Assembly: GCA_021234155.1 (NCBI GenBank)
Contig: JAJEKV010000036.1
Location: forward strand, 9,005,426 to 9,069,425
From: Isoetes taiwanensis
Lineage: Eukaryota > Streptophyta > Lycopodiopsida > Isoetales > Isoetaceae
Length of the DNA: 64,000 nucleotides
Direction of reading: 5' to 3'
This document shows, piece by piece, positions 1 through 11,690 of this stretch (the first letter of the stretch is position 1; every line of letters starts with the position of its first letter). A program made the position numbers and the translations under genes. The notes below the pieces were generated by a model, which did no database searches, had not been told where the DNA came from, and saw nothing but the letters and a program-made list of their open reading frames with translations.

Positions 1-724
1 TTTGATAAGTTTAAAGGTTTCCATAGCTTTCTTGTATGGTTGCAGAGACCAAGGGCTGCCCAAACTGCTCCAATTGAAAAAAAAATAGATATGGGCTATT
101 TAAAAAAAGCATGATAAGCACCGAATTAAGGCAAACAAAGGTCTGGATATGGCAAGAGATTGATTGAGACTGAATCAAGGATCGTTATGGGCCTTAAGAA
201 TGATTTAAAAGCTTTAGGCTGCCAAGAAAGCAAGATGATGGAAAAACCATGGAATCTGAAGTGGGCCATGGAAAAAACACTCACAAGGGGCTAGTTTTGG
301 ACCAGGAAGGGTTGATTTAATGAGAGGAAAAGATCCCCTTTCGCAAAACACAAGATTGAGGTTGCCATAAGCTCTTCTAGGTTGCTATTACAATTTTGTT
401 GCTTTGACATGAGTTTTTGTATTGCTTTGACATGTATTTCTTTTGTCTCTATGTGAAGAAGTAAGTAATTGTTATAAAAGGTGAAAAATCTTCCAAAGGA
501 TAAAGCTTAAGCTCTAATGGAGGGCAAAGCTTAAGGTCTGCTAGAAAGTCGACTCGATTATCCTAGTTATGGGCAAAATATCAAAACCAGTAAGAACATG
601 CATTGCTGTTAATTGTTGAATTTACTTAACTAAGAAATTATGAAATATAAAGTTAATAATTCCAAGACTAATGAGTTGATTGTGCTTTTCACAACCGAAG
701 ATGGAGCTTGGGTTTATGATTAGA
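1..724. other. AT-rich non-coding stretch
   Basis: No reading frame, RNA gene or repeat could be recognised here. The stretch is AT-rich and ends where similarity to a second copy at 11.4 kb begins. Confidence 0.5.
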
Positions 725-975
725 TGACAAGTGTTACAGACAATTGCAGTTATGAGACTATCTAGATTTTTAAGCTAGAGCTTCGTCATTTGGGGACTTC
801 ACATTATTTGTGCGAATAAAGTTATTAGCTATGATACGTGGTATTTAATATAGATTTTCAAAACATTAGCTAAGGTGCATTGCTATAAATATTGTGGTTT
901 TGATGACGCACATACTGTGGACATACATCGGAGAGACATCATCTATTAGTACCCAAACATTGGTATAGAGTGATC
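725..975 (+). repeat. Dispersed repeat copy 1, probable LTR end
   Basis: About 250 bases are clearly similar, in the same orientation, to 11428-11690. Shared landmarks include GATTTTTAAGCTAGA, TTTGGGGACTTCAC, GATTTTCAAAACATTA and TTGGTATAGAGTGAT. The last motif resembles a degenerate retrotransposon primer binding site, so the repeat is best read as the 3' end of an LTR with its junction to internal sequence. Similarity stops upstream of about 725, so the rest of any LTR is lost or diverged. Confidence 0.6.
961..974 (+). promoter_or_regulatory. Degenerate primer binding site (tRNA-Met type)
   Basis: TGGTATAGAGTGAT differs from TGGTATCAGAGCGAT, the site at 23274-23261 on the other strand, by one deletion and one substitution. 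It lies 128 bases upstream of the ATG of the H3-like pseudogene. Confidence 0.5.
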
Positions 976-1101
976 ATTGTCATCATTGTCCTTTTTAGAC
1001 CCTATTTCAACCACCTTTTTCTTAATTTCGCCCTAAACCAATTCTTTAGCCTTCTTAGGAGATTTTTGACGTAAATTAATTAGTTTTCTAATCTACAAGA
1101 C

Positions 1102-2217
1102 ATGGCACAGTACCAAACAAATTGTGAGGAAGGTTAGGAGCCTCAGATCGCGCATGAATATCGCGGCTCCAGCAGCGGGTAGCGGCAAACAAATTTCTAA
1201 GTTTGTACGGCCTAGGCCAGGCGACGAACCTAGTAGTTTCAGCTCTTCGAAGGAATCATATCACTCAATGGAGGAGCAGTTGCCTAGCGCTGTAGACAAA
1301 TGGTTGCCGGGCTTAGGAGAAACAGAGATGGTGGGGTTACTTTTGGAGGGTGCGGAGCAGCAGCAAAAGCAGCCCCAAAGCAACAATAAGATAAGCCCCA
1401 GTAGGAGCAGCAACAACAAGAGCAAGCGGTCCCAAAGAAGAGCAAGGGAAAGGAGAAAGTGGCAAAGTAGGAAGGAGAAAGTGGCAAAGTAGGAAGAAGA
1501 AAGGCAGGCACGAGAAAAGCGAACCAAGACGCACGAGGATCGGCAGAGGTAAGAGCGCTCGAAGAGGATCGGGGACAGGCTAAGGAGAAGTGTGGTCATC
1601 CAAGAGCCACAATAGAAGTGGAAGAAAAGGTGGAGAAGGAAGTTGTAAAAGGGCAAGAAGAAGCCGAAGAATAAACTGACCCGAACACTCATCCACCATA
1701 TCCTGTGTGGCCCAAGCCACCGAAGAAGACGACGAAGAAGTAGAAGCTGAGCGAGAAGCTGTTTAAGTTGAAGCAAGATATCGAGTATGAAAAGAAGAAG
1801 CCATCATACAATTTTTATTTTCGCTGATGGATCCAATACAATTATACTGCATGCAGAAGCGGTCGATATTCATCAAGGCGGCCGACCAGAGTTGAACATC
1901 AAGCCTCCTCCACCTCGACCTGAATCACCGAGGAGGGTCTGCCACAGATCCAAGAAGTACAATAGGGCATTTCGCGAGATAGGCACCTCTAAAATGGTGC
2001 ACCAACCTGTTAATTCAGAAAGCCCCATTTGAGCGCCTTCTTCGAGAGATCATGCAGGACTTCAAAATGGACTATTGGATCACAGCAGTGATGGTGCGGG
2101 CTTGCCAAGGACTCAACTTTCCGAGAAGGATGACCTTTGCATAATCCACACCAAATGGGTGACTGTTATGCCCAAAGTATGAACTTGGCCCGAAAAATGA
2201 GAAAAAGGCAAGACCAT
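1102..2217 (+). pseudogene. Decayed long-tailed histone H3-like pseudogene
   Basis: This is a degenerate paralogue of the intact H3-like gene at 21592-22701 and of almost the same length (about 1116 versus 1110 bp). The ATG at 1102 is followed by one extra base, after which the frame reads TKQIVRK, matching the H3 tail start. The acidic/serine part (SSFSSSKESYHSMEEQLPS) is recognisable around 1220-1290. PPYPVWPKPPK near 1690-1725 matches [11 protein letters not shown] of the intact copy. GGRP and PPPPRPESPRR lie near 1880-1935. The histone fold remains as CTNLLIQKAPFERLLREIMQ (about 2000-2060), then LCIIHTKWVTVMPK (about 2137-2178), and finally MNLARKMRK in a shifted frame. Several frameshifts and stops make it non-functional. 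It is intronless, as is the intact copy. Its position after a primer-binding-site-like motif and upstream of gag remains on the same strand suggests retrotransposon cargo. A dispersed host pseudogene is the alternative. Confidence 0.85.
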
Positions 2218-3650
2218 AGGAAACTTCTAGTCAAATTTTATGCTATGTATACCTTTTTATATAATATAAATATAAATTAAAAAGCCTTTTGTCTTTTGAA
2301 TGATCAGAGTAAAAAATCAACCTACCCAGATCATACCATGCCAAATGCATTCTTGAGACTCTAGGAAAGCCCTTTCATGCTGATCACAACTTTGATCTTC
2401 ATGCAACACTGTCTAGGACAACGTTCAACATTGACATCATCTCTGAGCGCAACTAGCAAGTTCAACCCTGGGAAGTGACCCTTCTGCCAAGGGGAGGTAG
2501 ATTGGTCTCTTTGGAAGCACTCAGTCAAGTGCTCAATAGGAGTTCGAAAGTCAAGAATCAGATTTAGGAAAGGACAAGAAATATGCCAAACTACATGAGC
2601 TGTGAAGGCCAAAAGCATAGATACATGTCGTCACAGGCAGCCTTAGCCACCTTCATGCACTTTGTCGAGCCTCCGCTCACAACCCCAGGAAAAGGTAGTG
2701 CTGTGAAAGAGAAACACCAAAGAGAATTGAAAGGAAGAATCCGTCTTTATTGCACGTCTTGGTTGGTTCTGGTTGGTTCCCCTCTAGGTTCACATATTTA
2801 TAGTCTAGACTACCCCTTGCCACATCACCATCCACGTCATCACAACCCTTGGTTTTCGTATATGCCCTTTGAATTTTATATGCGCTACATGGATGGATCG
2901 CCAACATGGCATCTACTGCATCATCCTTTGCCATGTCATCACTATAATCAGCCAAGTGGGCATCTCATATGCCATCTCATCATCTTTGGCGTCCACTCAT
3001 CCTCCTTGAACATATCAATGACGATCTACATATCTTGGAACATATCTTGGAACAACATTCCCACCCGACCTTTCGCCCTAAGTCGACCGTTACAGGGTCA
3101 CGTCTATTTCTGTCCCCTTTTGCCAAGAACCTTGTCCAAGATTTTTTCGCTTTTGTTAACACTTTTCATGTATTAACAATTTCTTTTATTTTCTTTCTCA
3201 ATGGTTTAATTCACTCTTGAACTTGCTCCTTGTCTCGTCCAACCCATAGTTATTCATCCACTTTCCACCGTGATTTTAGGTCTTTCCCTTGCGAAGATCA
3301 TTTTCTTCACATTTGTTACCAATTTTATTTGGTTTCTTCCCCATCTCTCACAAGTATTTTTGTCTTCTTAAAGCCTCGTGACTTGACCCCTTCATTATTT
3401 GGGGCCTTTGTTCTTGCCACATTTTGACTCTCAATTTTCCCATAGGTACTTTGCTTCTACAGGTTTCTCCCTGGTTCTTACCCTTTGCATCACAGTCTTG
3501 CTACCGTATCCAATATGCATCTCCATTTTATCGATTTTCTTCATGGATTATTATGGCTACGATACTGTTTTCGTACTGTTTCTTGTGTTTCTTCACATTT
3601 GCCTAGCTTTTCCTTCAAGGCTAGCATAATGCCCTAGTAATATACTTATT
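2218..3650. other. No recognisable gene
   Basis: AT-rich sequence separates the H3-like pseudogene from the next open frame. Short frames exist on both strands, but none shows a domain or resembles another part of the window. From about 3100 it is pyrimidine-rich on +. It may be an unrecognised insertion. Confidence 0.4.
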
Positions 3651-3653
3651 TTA

Positions 3654-4106
3654 TTGCTTTGTGCAAATTATTACATCTATTTGGCGGATGATACACTTCA
3701 ACGCCATCAACAAAGTAGGAGAACCTTCCATACAACCACTGGACCTAGCACTCTTGAACACAAGGGTAAATTAATGTATGAGCAGCTCGACACCGTCGAA
3801 TACGTCTTTCGAGGAACTTCATCAGGGCAACTCCATATTGAGGCGGATTATAAAAATGAGGCAGAGCAGGACGAGGATAAGGAGAGAAGGTTAGCAAAAA
3901 GGATGAAAAAGCAAGTTGAAAGGCAAGAAGAGAAGCTAAGAAGAGCTGCAGAACCACCAGTAGGCATCACAGCCTCATGTCATAGAAGGAGAAGAGTACC
4001 TTCTCGCCAACGACATCCTCCACTTACTTTCCAAGAGGAAGGCTTAAAGTTAAAGGAGCTCCTAGGCCTGATCGCAGAAGGCCAACAGAGTAACTTCATC
4101 GATTAA
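3654..4106 (+). pseudogene. Charged coiled-coil open frame, pre-gag remnant
   Basis: A 150-codon open frame whose first in-frame ATG is near 3777. The protein has a central acidic-then-basic helix-prone stretch (ADYKNEAEQDEDKERRLAKR, then MKKQVERQEEKLRRA) and a basic segment RRRRVPSRQRH. I recognise no family. It lies between the H3-like pseudogene and the gag remnants on the same strand, so it is probably part of the untranslated or extra-ORF region of the same decayed retroelement. It could equally be a chance frame; no codon-level support is available. Confidence 0.3.
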
Positions 4107-4356
4107 TCATACCAAGGATTTTCCCGAGAGATAGCAGAGCGCCACTCCTACTTGGGGCAAACAATAACCTTTGATAACAGAAGAAAAGTTCCAAGCACTT
4201 CAGAGAGACTTATACAGGCTAGGTAGAGGATCAGACACAAGACTCCCTTCTCAATAGAAGAGAGAACTTGAGAGCATTGTCACGATGCAGGGATCATGAT
4301 GATCTGTTGGCAATTGATATCTATGCATCTCACCAGGGAGGAAGGGTACAACAGTA

Positions 4357-4849
4357 GTGAAAACAAAGATAGGACCCCTGAGAGGGAAATCCCTTCGCTA
4401 TTACCTCCCAGCCCTAAGCAAAGGGCAAATGATAGTATTTCATAGGGACTTCAACCCAAGGGGGAAAGAAGCTGTTACCCTCCTCATTGCACTGACGGGC
4501 TTTGGCAAGCATGCCAAGATAAGAGAAAATACAGATCACGTCATTCTCATTAAGAGGTTGGTAGCACTATACATCTTGGACTTCGCATAAGGACATCTAT
4601 GCGATGCACCCTTGGCGATAGTTGCAGCTACAACACCACAACTCCCAGCGCCTCAGATGGCTCGAGCATTGGAAGGAGGAACTTTCCAAAACATTCTTTG
4701 GAATATCGGCAAAGGCTTCAGGCTCAAGGACATCAAGGTGTTCTTTAAGTCTAAGCGCCGATATCAGGATTAGTTCCTATATTGGATTTGTGATAAGTTA
4801 AATGTCTTGCAAATTATAAATGTATTAATATCGTGATTTAGTCTTAACT
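4357..4849 (+). pseudogene. Pre-gag open frame with two nonsense codons
   Basis: One frame stays open from 4357 to about 4849 apart from TAA at 4588-4590 and a TAG near 4771. Both stops sit where a C-to-T change in a CAA or CAG codon would explain them. The encoded sequence includes GFGKHAKIRENTDHVILIKR and NIGKGFRLKDIKVFFKSKRR. No known domain was recognised. It directly precedes an AT-rich stretch ending in TTTGCAG at about 4999, which could be an intron acceptor before gag. The chromovirus at 43 kb has a similar layout of pre-gag frame, AT-rich gap and gag. Confidence 0.35.
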
Positions 4850-4981
4850 TATATAACTATTACATGATCAATAGAAGTACTATTGTTGCAACCGTCAACC
4901 ACCTTTTACTTGATTTCTTTTATGAGTTGAATAAATCATCATAACAGTAGCACAATAAAATGTACATTATATAATAAACAT

Positions 4982-6240
4982 GTGCAATTAACATTTGCAG
5001 CTAGAAGCTTCGGTTCAACTTCACAGGTCCAAGAGAATCAAGGCCAAGCACGCAACTGGCAACTAAGGAACTTGTTTGGCAGGGATCCTCAGGACGAAGA
5101 GATGACCATGACAGCTATTAATAAGGGTTTAGTTCAAATGCGCAATCAGATGGTACCACTGGTGCAAGGGGTATGGGCCAATGCTGTTACCACCACCACC
5201 TCCTCAGGAGGCAGATCAGTAGCACGAGAGCCAACCAGAATAGGAGCCTGTACCAGTAGCACTTGGGAACAGGAAGAGGAAGAGAAGAAACATGAAGCGC
5301 CATAGCCCTTTGAGCTCTAGCTTGGATAACATCCTAGATAGCGAGTCAGATAGTAGCTCGAATAGTAAATTAGACAGCTCTCATAGCAGACACAGGAACC
5401 GTAAGACGGAGTGATTATAAGAAAAAGATAGACAACACCATAAGCAACATTTGGAAAACTCATAAGCTAGGCCAGTTCTCAGGAAAAAATAGATCGACAT
5501 GGAAGCTAAAACATAGTTTGATGAAATGGCAGAGTTTGGAAACTCATACGATATGAAAGACAAGGATATCGCTAAAGTGGCAACCGCTAACTTCATTGGA
5601 CCGGCTCGCATATGATGGAAAGGATATGCAAAGTCCAATAAGCTCAAGAGAAACAACTGCAGGTTTAAGACCTTCATTAAGGCTTTCCGCAAGCATTATG
5701 TTCCTTGCTCACATCTAGGCAGGCAGATACAATAATTTTATCGCCTAGACCAAGTAAACTTATCAGTGGCCAAGTACACGAAGGAATGTATGAGATTGCG
5801 ATCAAACGTATCAAGGATTATGGAAAGGCAAGCAGTGGATGGCTATATTGAGGGGTTGAACAGTATCAAAGGCTAATCCATGCCACCAACCCTAAGACCA
5901 TAGGTGAGGCAGAAGATAAGGCATTGAGCTTGAAAGAGGCACCCCCAACTCCAGCACAAAAGCAATTCATTTACAACAAAGGCAAGGCCCAGGTTCTTTA
6001 CAACCTAGAGCAAGCTAGTATTGGAGCAGCAGTATAGTAATACCAGGGGAAGGGAGATAAGAAGGCACTTTTAAGGAACAACACACAGGAGGATTTTTAG
6101 CAGGGGAGTCAATGAAACACTTTTTGGAGAGTATTCCTTAGGAGAAGAAGGAAGAATGCATACGGAAAAAGCTATGTTTCAGATGCTTCCAGCTGGGACA
6201 CCGCACACATGACTGCCCTTTTATGATGCAAGCGGATTGG
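4982..6240 (+). pseudogene. gag: Ty3/gypsy gag remnant with zinc knuckle
   Basis: Pieces in several frames align with the gag of the chromovirus at 43.5-44.7 kb. The stretch EFGNSYDMKDKDIAKVATAN matches EFGKSYGMTDKDTRKVATTN. GPARI..WKGYAKSNKLKRN and AVDGYIEGLN match the same copy. A CX2CX4HX4C zinc knuckle, CFRCFQLGHRTHDC, lies near 6178-6219. Gag forms the particle shell and the knuckle binds the element's RNA. Many frameshifts and stops (for example at 5281-5420 and 5730-5750) show that it is dead. It is followed in order by the protease. Confidence 0.85.
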
Positions 6241-6760
6241 CAGAGCTTGAGGGATGGGAATCCCCAACAAAGTTGGATGACGATGACGAGAGGAGGCCCC
6301 AAGCTTCATATTGAAGGTAAGTGCAGAATCTGCACAGCTATAGAAACAGAAAGTGTGGGGAGTCAGTCAACAGTTATTTCAGCCGAGGGCATTATAGATG
6401 GTAAATCCTATATTGTGCTCATAGATACAGGTAGCTCCCACAAGTTTGCTTCTCCTAGATTGGCAACATTATTGAAGACTAAGATCCTTAAGTCCAAACC
6501 GACGGCTGCAGCATGGTAAGTGGGGTGATTCGCCACACTAAAGGTAAGAGAGTAAGCTTTGATATAGCTCTTAGTGGAACCAACTTGAGCATGGGAGCGG
6601 AGGTCATGGATATCGGGAAGTACGACCTCATAGGCATGGAGTTCTTGAATCTAGTTAAAGCAATGATCGATCACGACAAACATGAAATTTTGATTATGGC
6701 TCTGGATGGCAAGCACTTTGTGGTCAAAGATAAGAAAATTGCTTCCATATTGTAGTGCAT
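6241..6760 (+). pseudogene. Ty3/gypsy aspartic protease remnant
   Basis: The active-site segment VLIDTGSSHKFASPRL lies near 6418-6465 and matches [17 protein letters not shown] of the 43-kb element. A frameshift near 6515 moves the frame. The second half then reads GVIRHTKGKRVSFDIALSG and AEVMDIGKYDLIGMEFLN, again colinear with the 43-kb copy. The protease would cleave the gag-pol polyprotein. Reverse transcriptase sequence should follow on + but is absent. Instead, RNase H and integrase sequence begins on the opposite strand, which indicates rearrangement. Confidence 0.85.
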
Positions 6761-6971
6761 GTTAGTAAAACAACTAGTTATTAAGTGCATCATGATGAGA
6801 TTGAATACATTCTTAAAATGGAGGCCTTTGGACTTAATAGCAGTGCGAAGTGCGAAGTTCAAGGATGCTACATTGAAACAACGGCTGAGTCCAATTGAAG
6901 ACAAAATTTATTATTCATCTTCTCGTGACGTGCTCCCTCTCTTGTGCTCCCCCTCTACTGACCTGCATTAA

Positions 6972-7049
6972 GTAGCACATCATATTAGTTGTTAATAATT
7001 TGTGGTTTTTAATGGGACCACCCCTCTTAATTACCTCCTTGAGCCAAAC
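6972..7049. other. Short spacer before tandem array
   Basis: Non-coding sequence between the gag-protease remnant and the 93-bp tandem repeats; nothing was recognised in it. Confidence 0.4.
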
Positions 7050-7535
7050 TCCTAGCTCAAGGTTACCCTTGCATGCCAGAACTTAATCATGGCCCATTCA
7101 GATTATAGCATAGGGAACATCTAAGATGGCCTATCATCGTCCATGATTAGATGCTTACCCCTACATGACCTCCAGTCATACGCACACGCAGTGCATCATG
7201 GCTAGGGAACATTTAAGAGGACCCCATCATCGCCCACAATCACATGCTTAACCCTGCATGACCTCTGGCCATGCGTATATGCAGTGCATCATGGTTAAGG
7301 AACATTTAAGATGATCCTATCAAAGTTTACGATCGCATGTTTAACCCTACATGACCTCATCTCATGCGCACACGGAGTGCATCATGGCTAGGGAACATTT
7401 ACGATGACCCCATCATTGCCCATGATCACATGCTTAACCCTACATGACCTCTGGTCATGCATACATGCAGTGCATCATGGCTAAGGAACATTTAAGACGA
7501 TCCCATCATTGTCCAAGATCGCATGCTTAACCACT
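7050..7535. repeat. 93-bp tandem repeat, about five copies
   Basis: The motif GGAACAT(C/T)TAAGA recurs at 7114, 7206, 7299, 7392 and 7485, a spacing of 92-93 bases. Each unit also contains CATGCTTAACCCTACATGACCT and GTGCATCATGGCTA with a few substitutions. The array abuts the 3' end of the chromodomain-coding remnant on the minus strand, so it may be a repeat block in that element's 3' non-coding region. Confidence 0.9.
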
Positions 7536-7620
7536 TGTGCATCTTCTCTCTCCCCACCATATCTCTTACGTGCCATGCTAATTGACTTATATACCTGACT
7601 GGCCGGCATCGACTAAATCG

Positions 7621-9445
7621 GAGGTGACTTAGCCATTGAATTGCTCCATAAATTGTGGGTATTGTTTCTCTAGAACTTTTTTCAATACCCAAGTTGTGTC
7701 TTCCACAGGCAAGTGTTTCCACGACCAACTATTGAAGGAACTCTGACCTTCTTGCCTTCTTAAATACCTTATCAAGAAGGCTTTCGAGAACAATTTCAAC
7801 TTGTTTCTCCATCATTTCCAACAAAGTTGGGGTCTCCAATACCTCCCCAGGATTGGGTCGCTTCTTAAAAAGACTTACATGAAAGACTTTATGGACCTTC
7901 AAATGAGCAGGAAGATCAAGCCTGTAGGATTGGTTACCTATTCTCTCAATAATTTTAGAAGGTCCAGTCCACTTTGGAGCAAGTTTCTTGCAATTGTGGA
8001 TGCGAAACTTGGCCTGCTTGACTTTAATCTTGAGCCACACACTATCTACAACCTAAAATTCCCTTATAACCGTCTGCCAAATTCTTTTGATGGCTTCTTG
8101 TAGCTAACAAATATCCTCGGACTTCCTCCACTAACTCCTGCATATCTACCAACAATTGTTGAAAGACTTACTTTCGACATAGGATTGTACCAAGTATGAG
8201 GTGCGAGGCATTGATAGCCATAATTGATCATAAAAGGGGATATTTGAGATGATTCTTGCTTGGTGCTATTATATGCAAACTCAACCAAGTAGATGTAGTC
8301 CTCCCACTTTGATTTCTTATTCCGCACATAGTTTTTCAACATGTCTTCTAGAATCATATTCATCCATTCCGTCTGATCATCAGTCCGGGGATGATATGTT
8401 GTACTCATGCAAAGCTTCGTATCGATGGTATTGAAGAAGTCCTTCTAGAAGGCATTTATGAACTTCGCGTCTCTGTCGAAGATCATTTCCCTAGGCATAA
8501 CCTAATGATCTCTATCTATCTTTCGCGAATAGCAAGACGATATCTAAAGTTGCATCTGTGGTCTGACATGGCAAAAAATGTGCCATTTTGGACAATTTGT
8601 CGACCACTACCATCAAGGCATCCCGAACTCTTGCGGTTCATGGGAGACCCGTTATGAAATCCATGCTAACTACTTTTCACTTGTCATTTGTGACCAGCAG
8701 TGGTTCCAAAGCCCCTTAGTTGCTCCATCTTTGTGTGCTGATATAACTGGCACTTCTGGATATATCTCGCTATCTGCTTCTTCATGCCCAGCCAGAAGTA
8801 GCTACTTCTAATCTTGAAATAAGTCTTCATAAAACCTATATGGCCGGCAATAGGGCTATTATGCATGTCATGCAAGATTAGCTTCCTTACTCCTGATGCC
8901 TCGGGTACGCATAATTTTCTCTTTTGATATAAAAAATTGCCTTCCTTTTTTTTAAGGTGTCCCCTCTCATCCACCCTTGCATTCTTGCAACGACTAGCCC
9001 ATATGTGCTTGAATATCTTGCTATAATGGATAACTTTCTCTATCTTCCTACCAAACCTGCTTGGCAAGGTGGAGATGGCATTGCAATGCACTCGTGTTCC
9101 TAGAGGCCATCGAGAGAGAATGTCAGCAACAACATTTGATTTGTCTGGCTTATATATTATCTCAAAGTCATATTCCTCGAGAAATTCCATCCATTGCCTC
9201 TGCCTCAAGTTGGGGAGTGGTTGTGTTTTGGTATACTTGAGAATCTGGTGATCAGTGTCCAACTGATTTTTTTTGCCAAAGCAAGTAGTGCCACTGCTAG
9301 AAGTTTCCATTATTAGAAACATTAGCCTTAATACATTTACAACTGAGCAAGTTATACAGAAGCGTCTTCTATAGAACAATCTCCACAACCGCATTGACGC
9401 CATTCGCTTGATTACTGCTCTGCTTATTCCTGCATATGCACTCAC
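7621..9445 (-). pseudogene. pol: Chromovirus RNase H-integrase-chromodomain remnant
   Basis: Read on the minus strand this is the 3' half of a Ty3/gypsy pol. RNase H end (LDTDHQILKY, EEYDFEIIYKPDKSNVVADI) is at about 9260-9100. The integrase zinc-binding domain with H-H-C-C spacing (LILHDMHNSPIAGHIGFMKT, CQLYQHTK) is at about 8890-8710. The integrase core tail (STTYHPRTDDQTEWMN) is near 8408-8360. A C-terminal segment (LAPKWTGPSKIIERIGNQSY) is at about 8000-7930, and a chromodomain (WKHLPVEDTTWVLKKVLEKQ) near 7710-7650. Frameshifts separate the pieces. The chromodomain marks the chromovirus clade, whose chromodomains direct integration to particular chromatin. Orientation is opposite to the gag-protease remnant. 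Confidence 0.9.
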
Positions 9446-9885
9446 TGGGGTTAGTCCTCATAACTAAGCTGGATCCCTAGCTGACACTACATGCATGGAA
9501 GATCTTGGAATCTTGGATAATAAGAACATAAGCAATTCAAAGCTAGCAATGACAATAAGACCAACAAAATTCAACACATGAGCATCAAAAGCAGAGAACA
9601 TAAGAAAGAGACCATCATGACACACAAGTGCAAGATAATGAGAAGCTCAGACAACCTAAATGAAGGTCCTATTACCAGAAAAATGCCTAGGCAGCTTACA
9701 TTCCAAGCCTTGTAGTGGGAGTGGTCGGGTGAACCTTGTATGCACATACCCTTTCCCTGGTACTCGAGGACCTCTTACCGCGGAGTCACAAAGATCCTTG
9801 CCAAAAAATCTACGCCTAGTATCACAGAGCACAAGAACATAATATCGAACACAGATGAACATGAACATGTCGGAGCAACCCATGT
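9446..9885. other. No recognisable feature
   Basis: About 440 bases between the RNase H remnant and the end of the minus-strand LTR. If the LTR belonged to the same element, gag, protease and reverse transcriptase would lie here, so a large deletion must have occurred. No coding similarity was found. Confidence 0.4.
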
Positions 9886-11421
9886 TGTGACGCTTCCCAC
9901 ATATGATGCCCCATCATATGTCCCATGGAAAATCCCCCATCCGACGGCAACTGCCGTATGGGCCCTCCATCTACCTTGCTTCTGGGGTGGCCAGGGCGCA
10001 AGAAGAGGACATGGAGGTGTCTTGCATGCCTGTCCTCTATGGGCTCCTATGACAGCAGAAGCAATATAAATATATCAGCACTGATAATAAATACAATAAT
10101 CAACTACCATAAAGGGTAGCGCAATCCATCCATAGATCCATCTGATACATCAATACGTCAGTACATCAATAGAGCTCCTACCTAGGCTCGGATTCGTGGG
10201 GGAAAGTAGACTGATGACTGGAGTCTCAAGATAGAACACATCGAGTAATGGCAATGACTTGGGCTGGCATATAGACAATGGCTAGGGTTGACCACTCCAT
10301 CTGCCTCTCCTGTGCATATTAAGCAGATGGGCTAAATCAGGCTGTGTCATGATTGTAACCTACCCAAGGAGACAACCTTGGGTTGCATCTTCCTGGTCCG
10401 ATAAGGTAGGAAGAGTTGCATCTTCCCTTCCCAGAGTACAGCGGCTCCGTAGGTAGCTAGAGGATAGTGGTGACACACGTCCTTCCCAAATTGAACTCCC
10501 CAAAACAAGAGCCAAGCCAATACCTGTAACTCTTGAGAATCAGGGCGACAACATTGACCCAAGATTTGTTGGACATACCACGCACTCTCGAGATGACCGA
10601 CTATAAGCCTAGCCCGCTATAGATCCCCAGTAGCCGTGCTCAATAAGGACCTCCCTCTACTTTGCCACTGATCCTGTTGTGTGGTGCTCAGCCACTTCAT
10701 AGCCTCCATCGCCTGGTGGGCTCTATGCATAGGCCGCATATAATAGGAACTAAGGGGTCTAAACTAGGAGCATCATCTGAATAATGGATACTAGGTCTCT
10801 ACCCCCCTTCCCAATACAAGAGGAGCAAATATGAGATCAACCAACATCATACATCCTCATAAGATGATAAATAACAAAAGTAACATCTAATCTTAATCAC
10901 ACGCATTTAATTTATAGTTAGGGTTCATTAATTAGGGTAGAATGGTTCTACTAGAGATATAAGGTACTAACTCATCTGGAGTGCTAACTTTCAGATGATC
11001 TACTGAGGATTCTACTTGAAATACCTACTCCAAAGGAACTTCTGCAATTCTTGGTGTCTCCATCACCCTGCAGGTGTTTTTGGGGTAACTTCCACTTCTT
11101 TTGTTGTGCACACGCTATTGCACTATATTGTGATGCCGCATACGATCCTCAAAACAGATTTACAGACGCGAACAAGGGTCAAGGACTGCTAGAGCCAGAA
11201 AATGGCCTAGATCTACTGTTTGGCCCTTAATAGGTTAGGGTTGACATGTCATGCTATGTGGCTCCAATGGGGTGCATCCATACGGCAGGTCACCATTAGG
11301 ATGAAGCCACATGAAAATAGTTATGTACCTAAGGTCGGCTAAGTTATATATATAATGACTTAGCCATGCCCCTTTCCCACACTAATTTATATAAGCCTAC
11401 TAAGGTAGTCTTGTATTCAGT
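9886..11421 (-). repeat. Chromovirus LTR copy A, 5'-truncated
   Basis: Colinear with LTR copy B (23276-24905) on the same strand. Shared landmarks are CTATGGGCT, GGGTAGC, GAGCTCCTACC, GACAATGGCTAGGGTTGACC, CAAGAGCCAAG, GGTTGCATCT and CATCTGGAGTGCTAACTT. On the minus strand it ends in ...AAGCGTCACA at 9886, like LTR C, which ends ...GAGCGTCACA. The conserved TGTGACGTTCC start is missing at 11421, where the dispersed repeat at 11428 begins. No intact primer binding site follows it. Confidence 0.8.
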
Positions 11422-11427
11422 TGACAA

Positions 11428-11690
11428 TACAGACAATTGTAGTTATGAGCCATCCAGATTTTTAAGCTAGAACTTCTTGATTTGGGGACTTCACGTTACT
11501 TGTGATAATAAATTCATTAGCTATGATAAGTGGTATTTTAATATTAAGATTTTCAAAACATTACCTAAGGTGCATTTCTATAAGTATTGTAGTTTGAGTT
11601 TGATGAGGCACATAATGCGGACCTACATAGGAGCTCCATCGTCGATTACTGCCTAGACATTGGTATAGAGTGATAGTGGTCATCATCATC
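11428..11690 (+). repeat. Dispersed repeat copy 2, probable LTR end
   Basis: Same repeat as 725-975, in the same orientation. It includes the primer-binding-site-like TGGTATAGAGTGAT at 11661-11674, identical to copy 1. No H3-like or gag sequence follows this copy. Confidence 0.65.

Noticed and set aside
1261-1776. 171-codon Leu/Ser-rich minus-strand frame over the H3-like pseudogene
   Set aside because: It is the antisense of the Lys/Glu/Gln-rich H3-like tail; a hydrophobic shadow is expected.
7050-7535. CRISPR-like array
   Set aside because: The repeats are contiguous 93-bp units without unique spacers, in a plant nuclear context.
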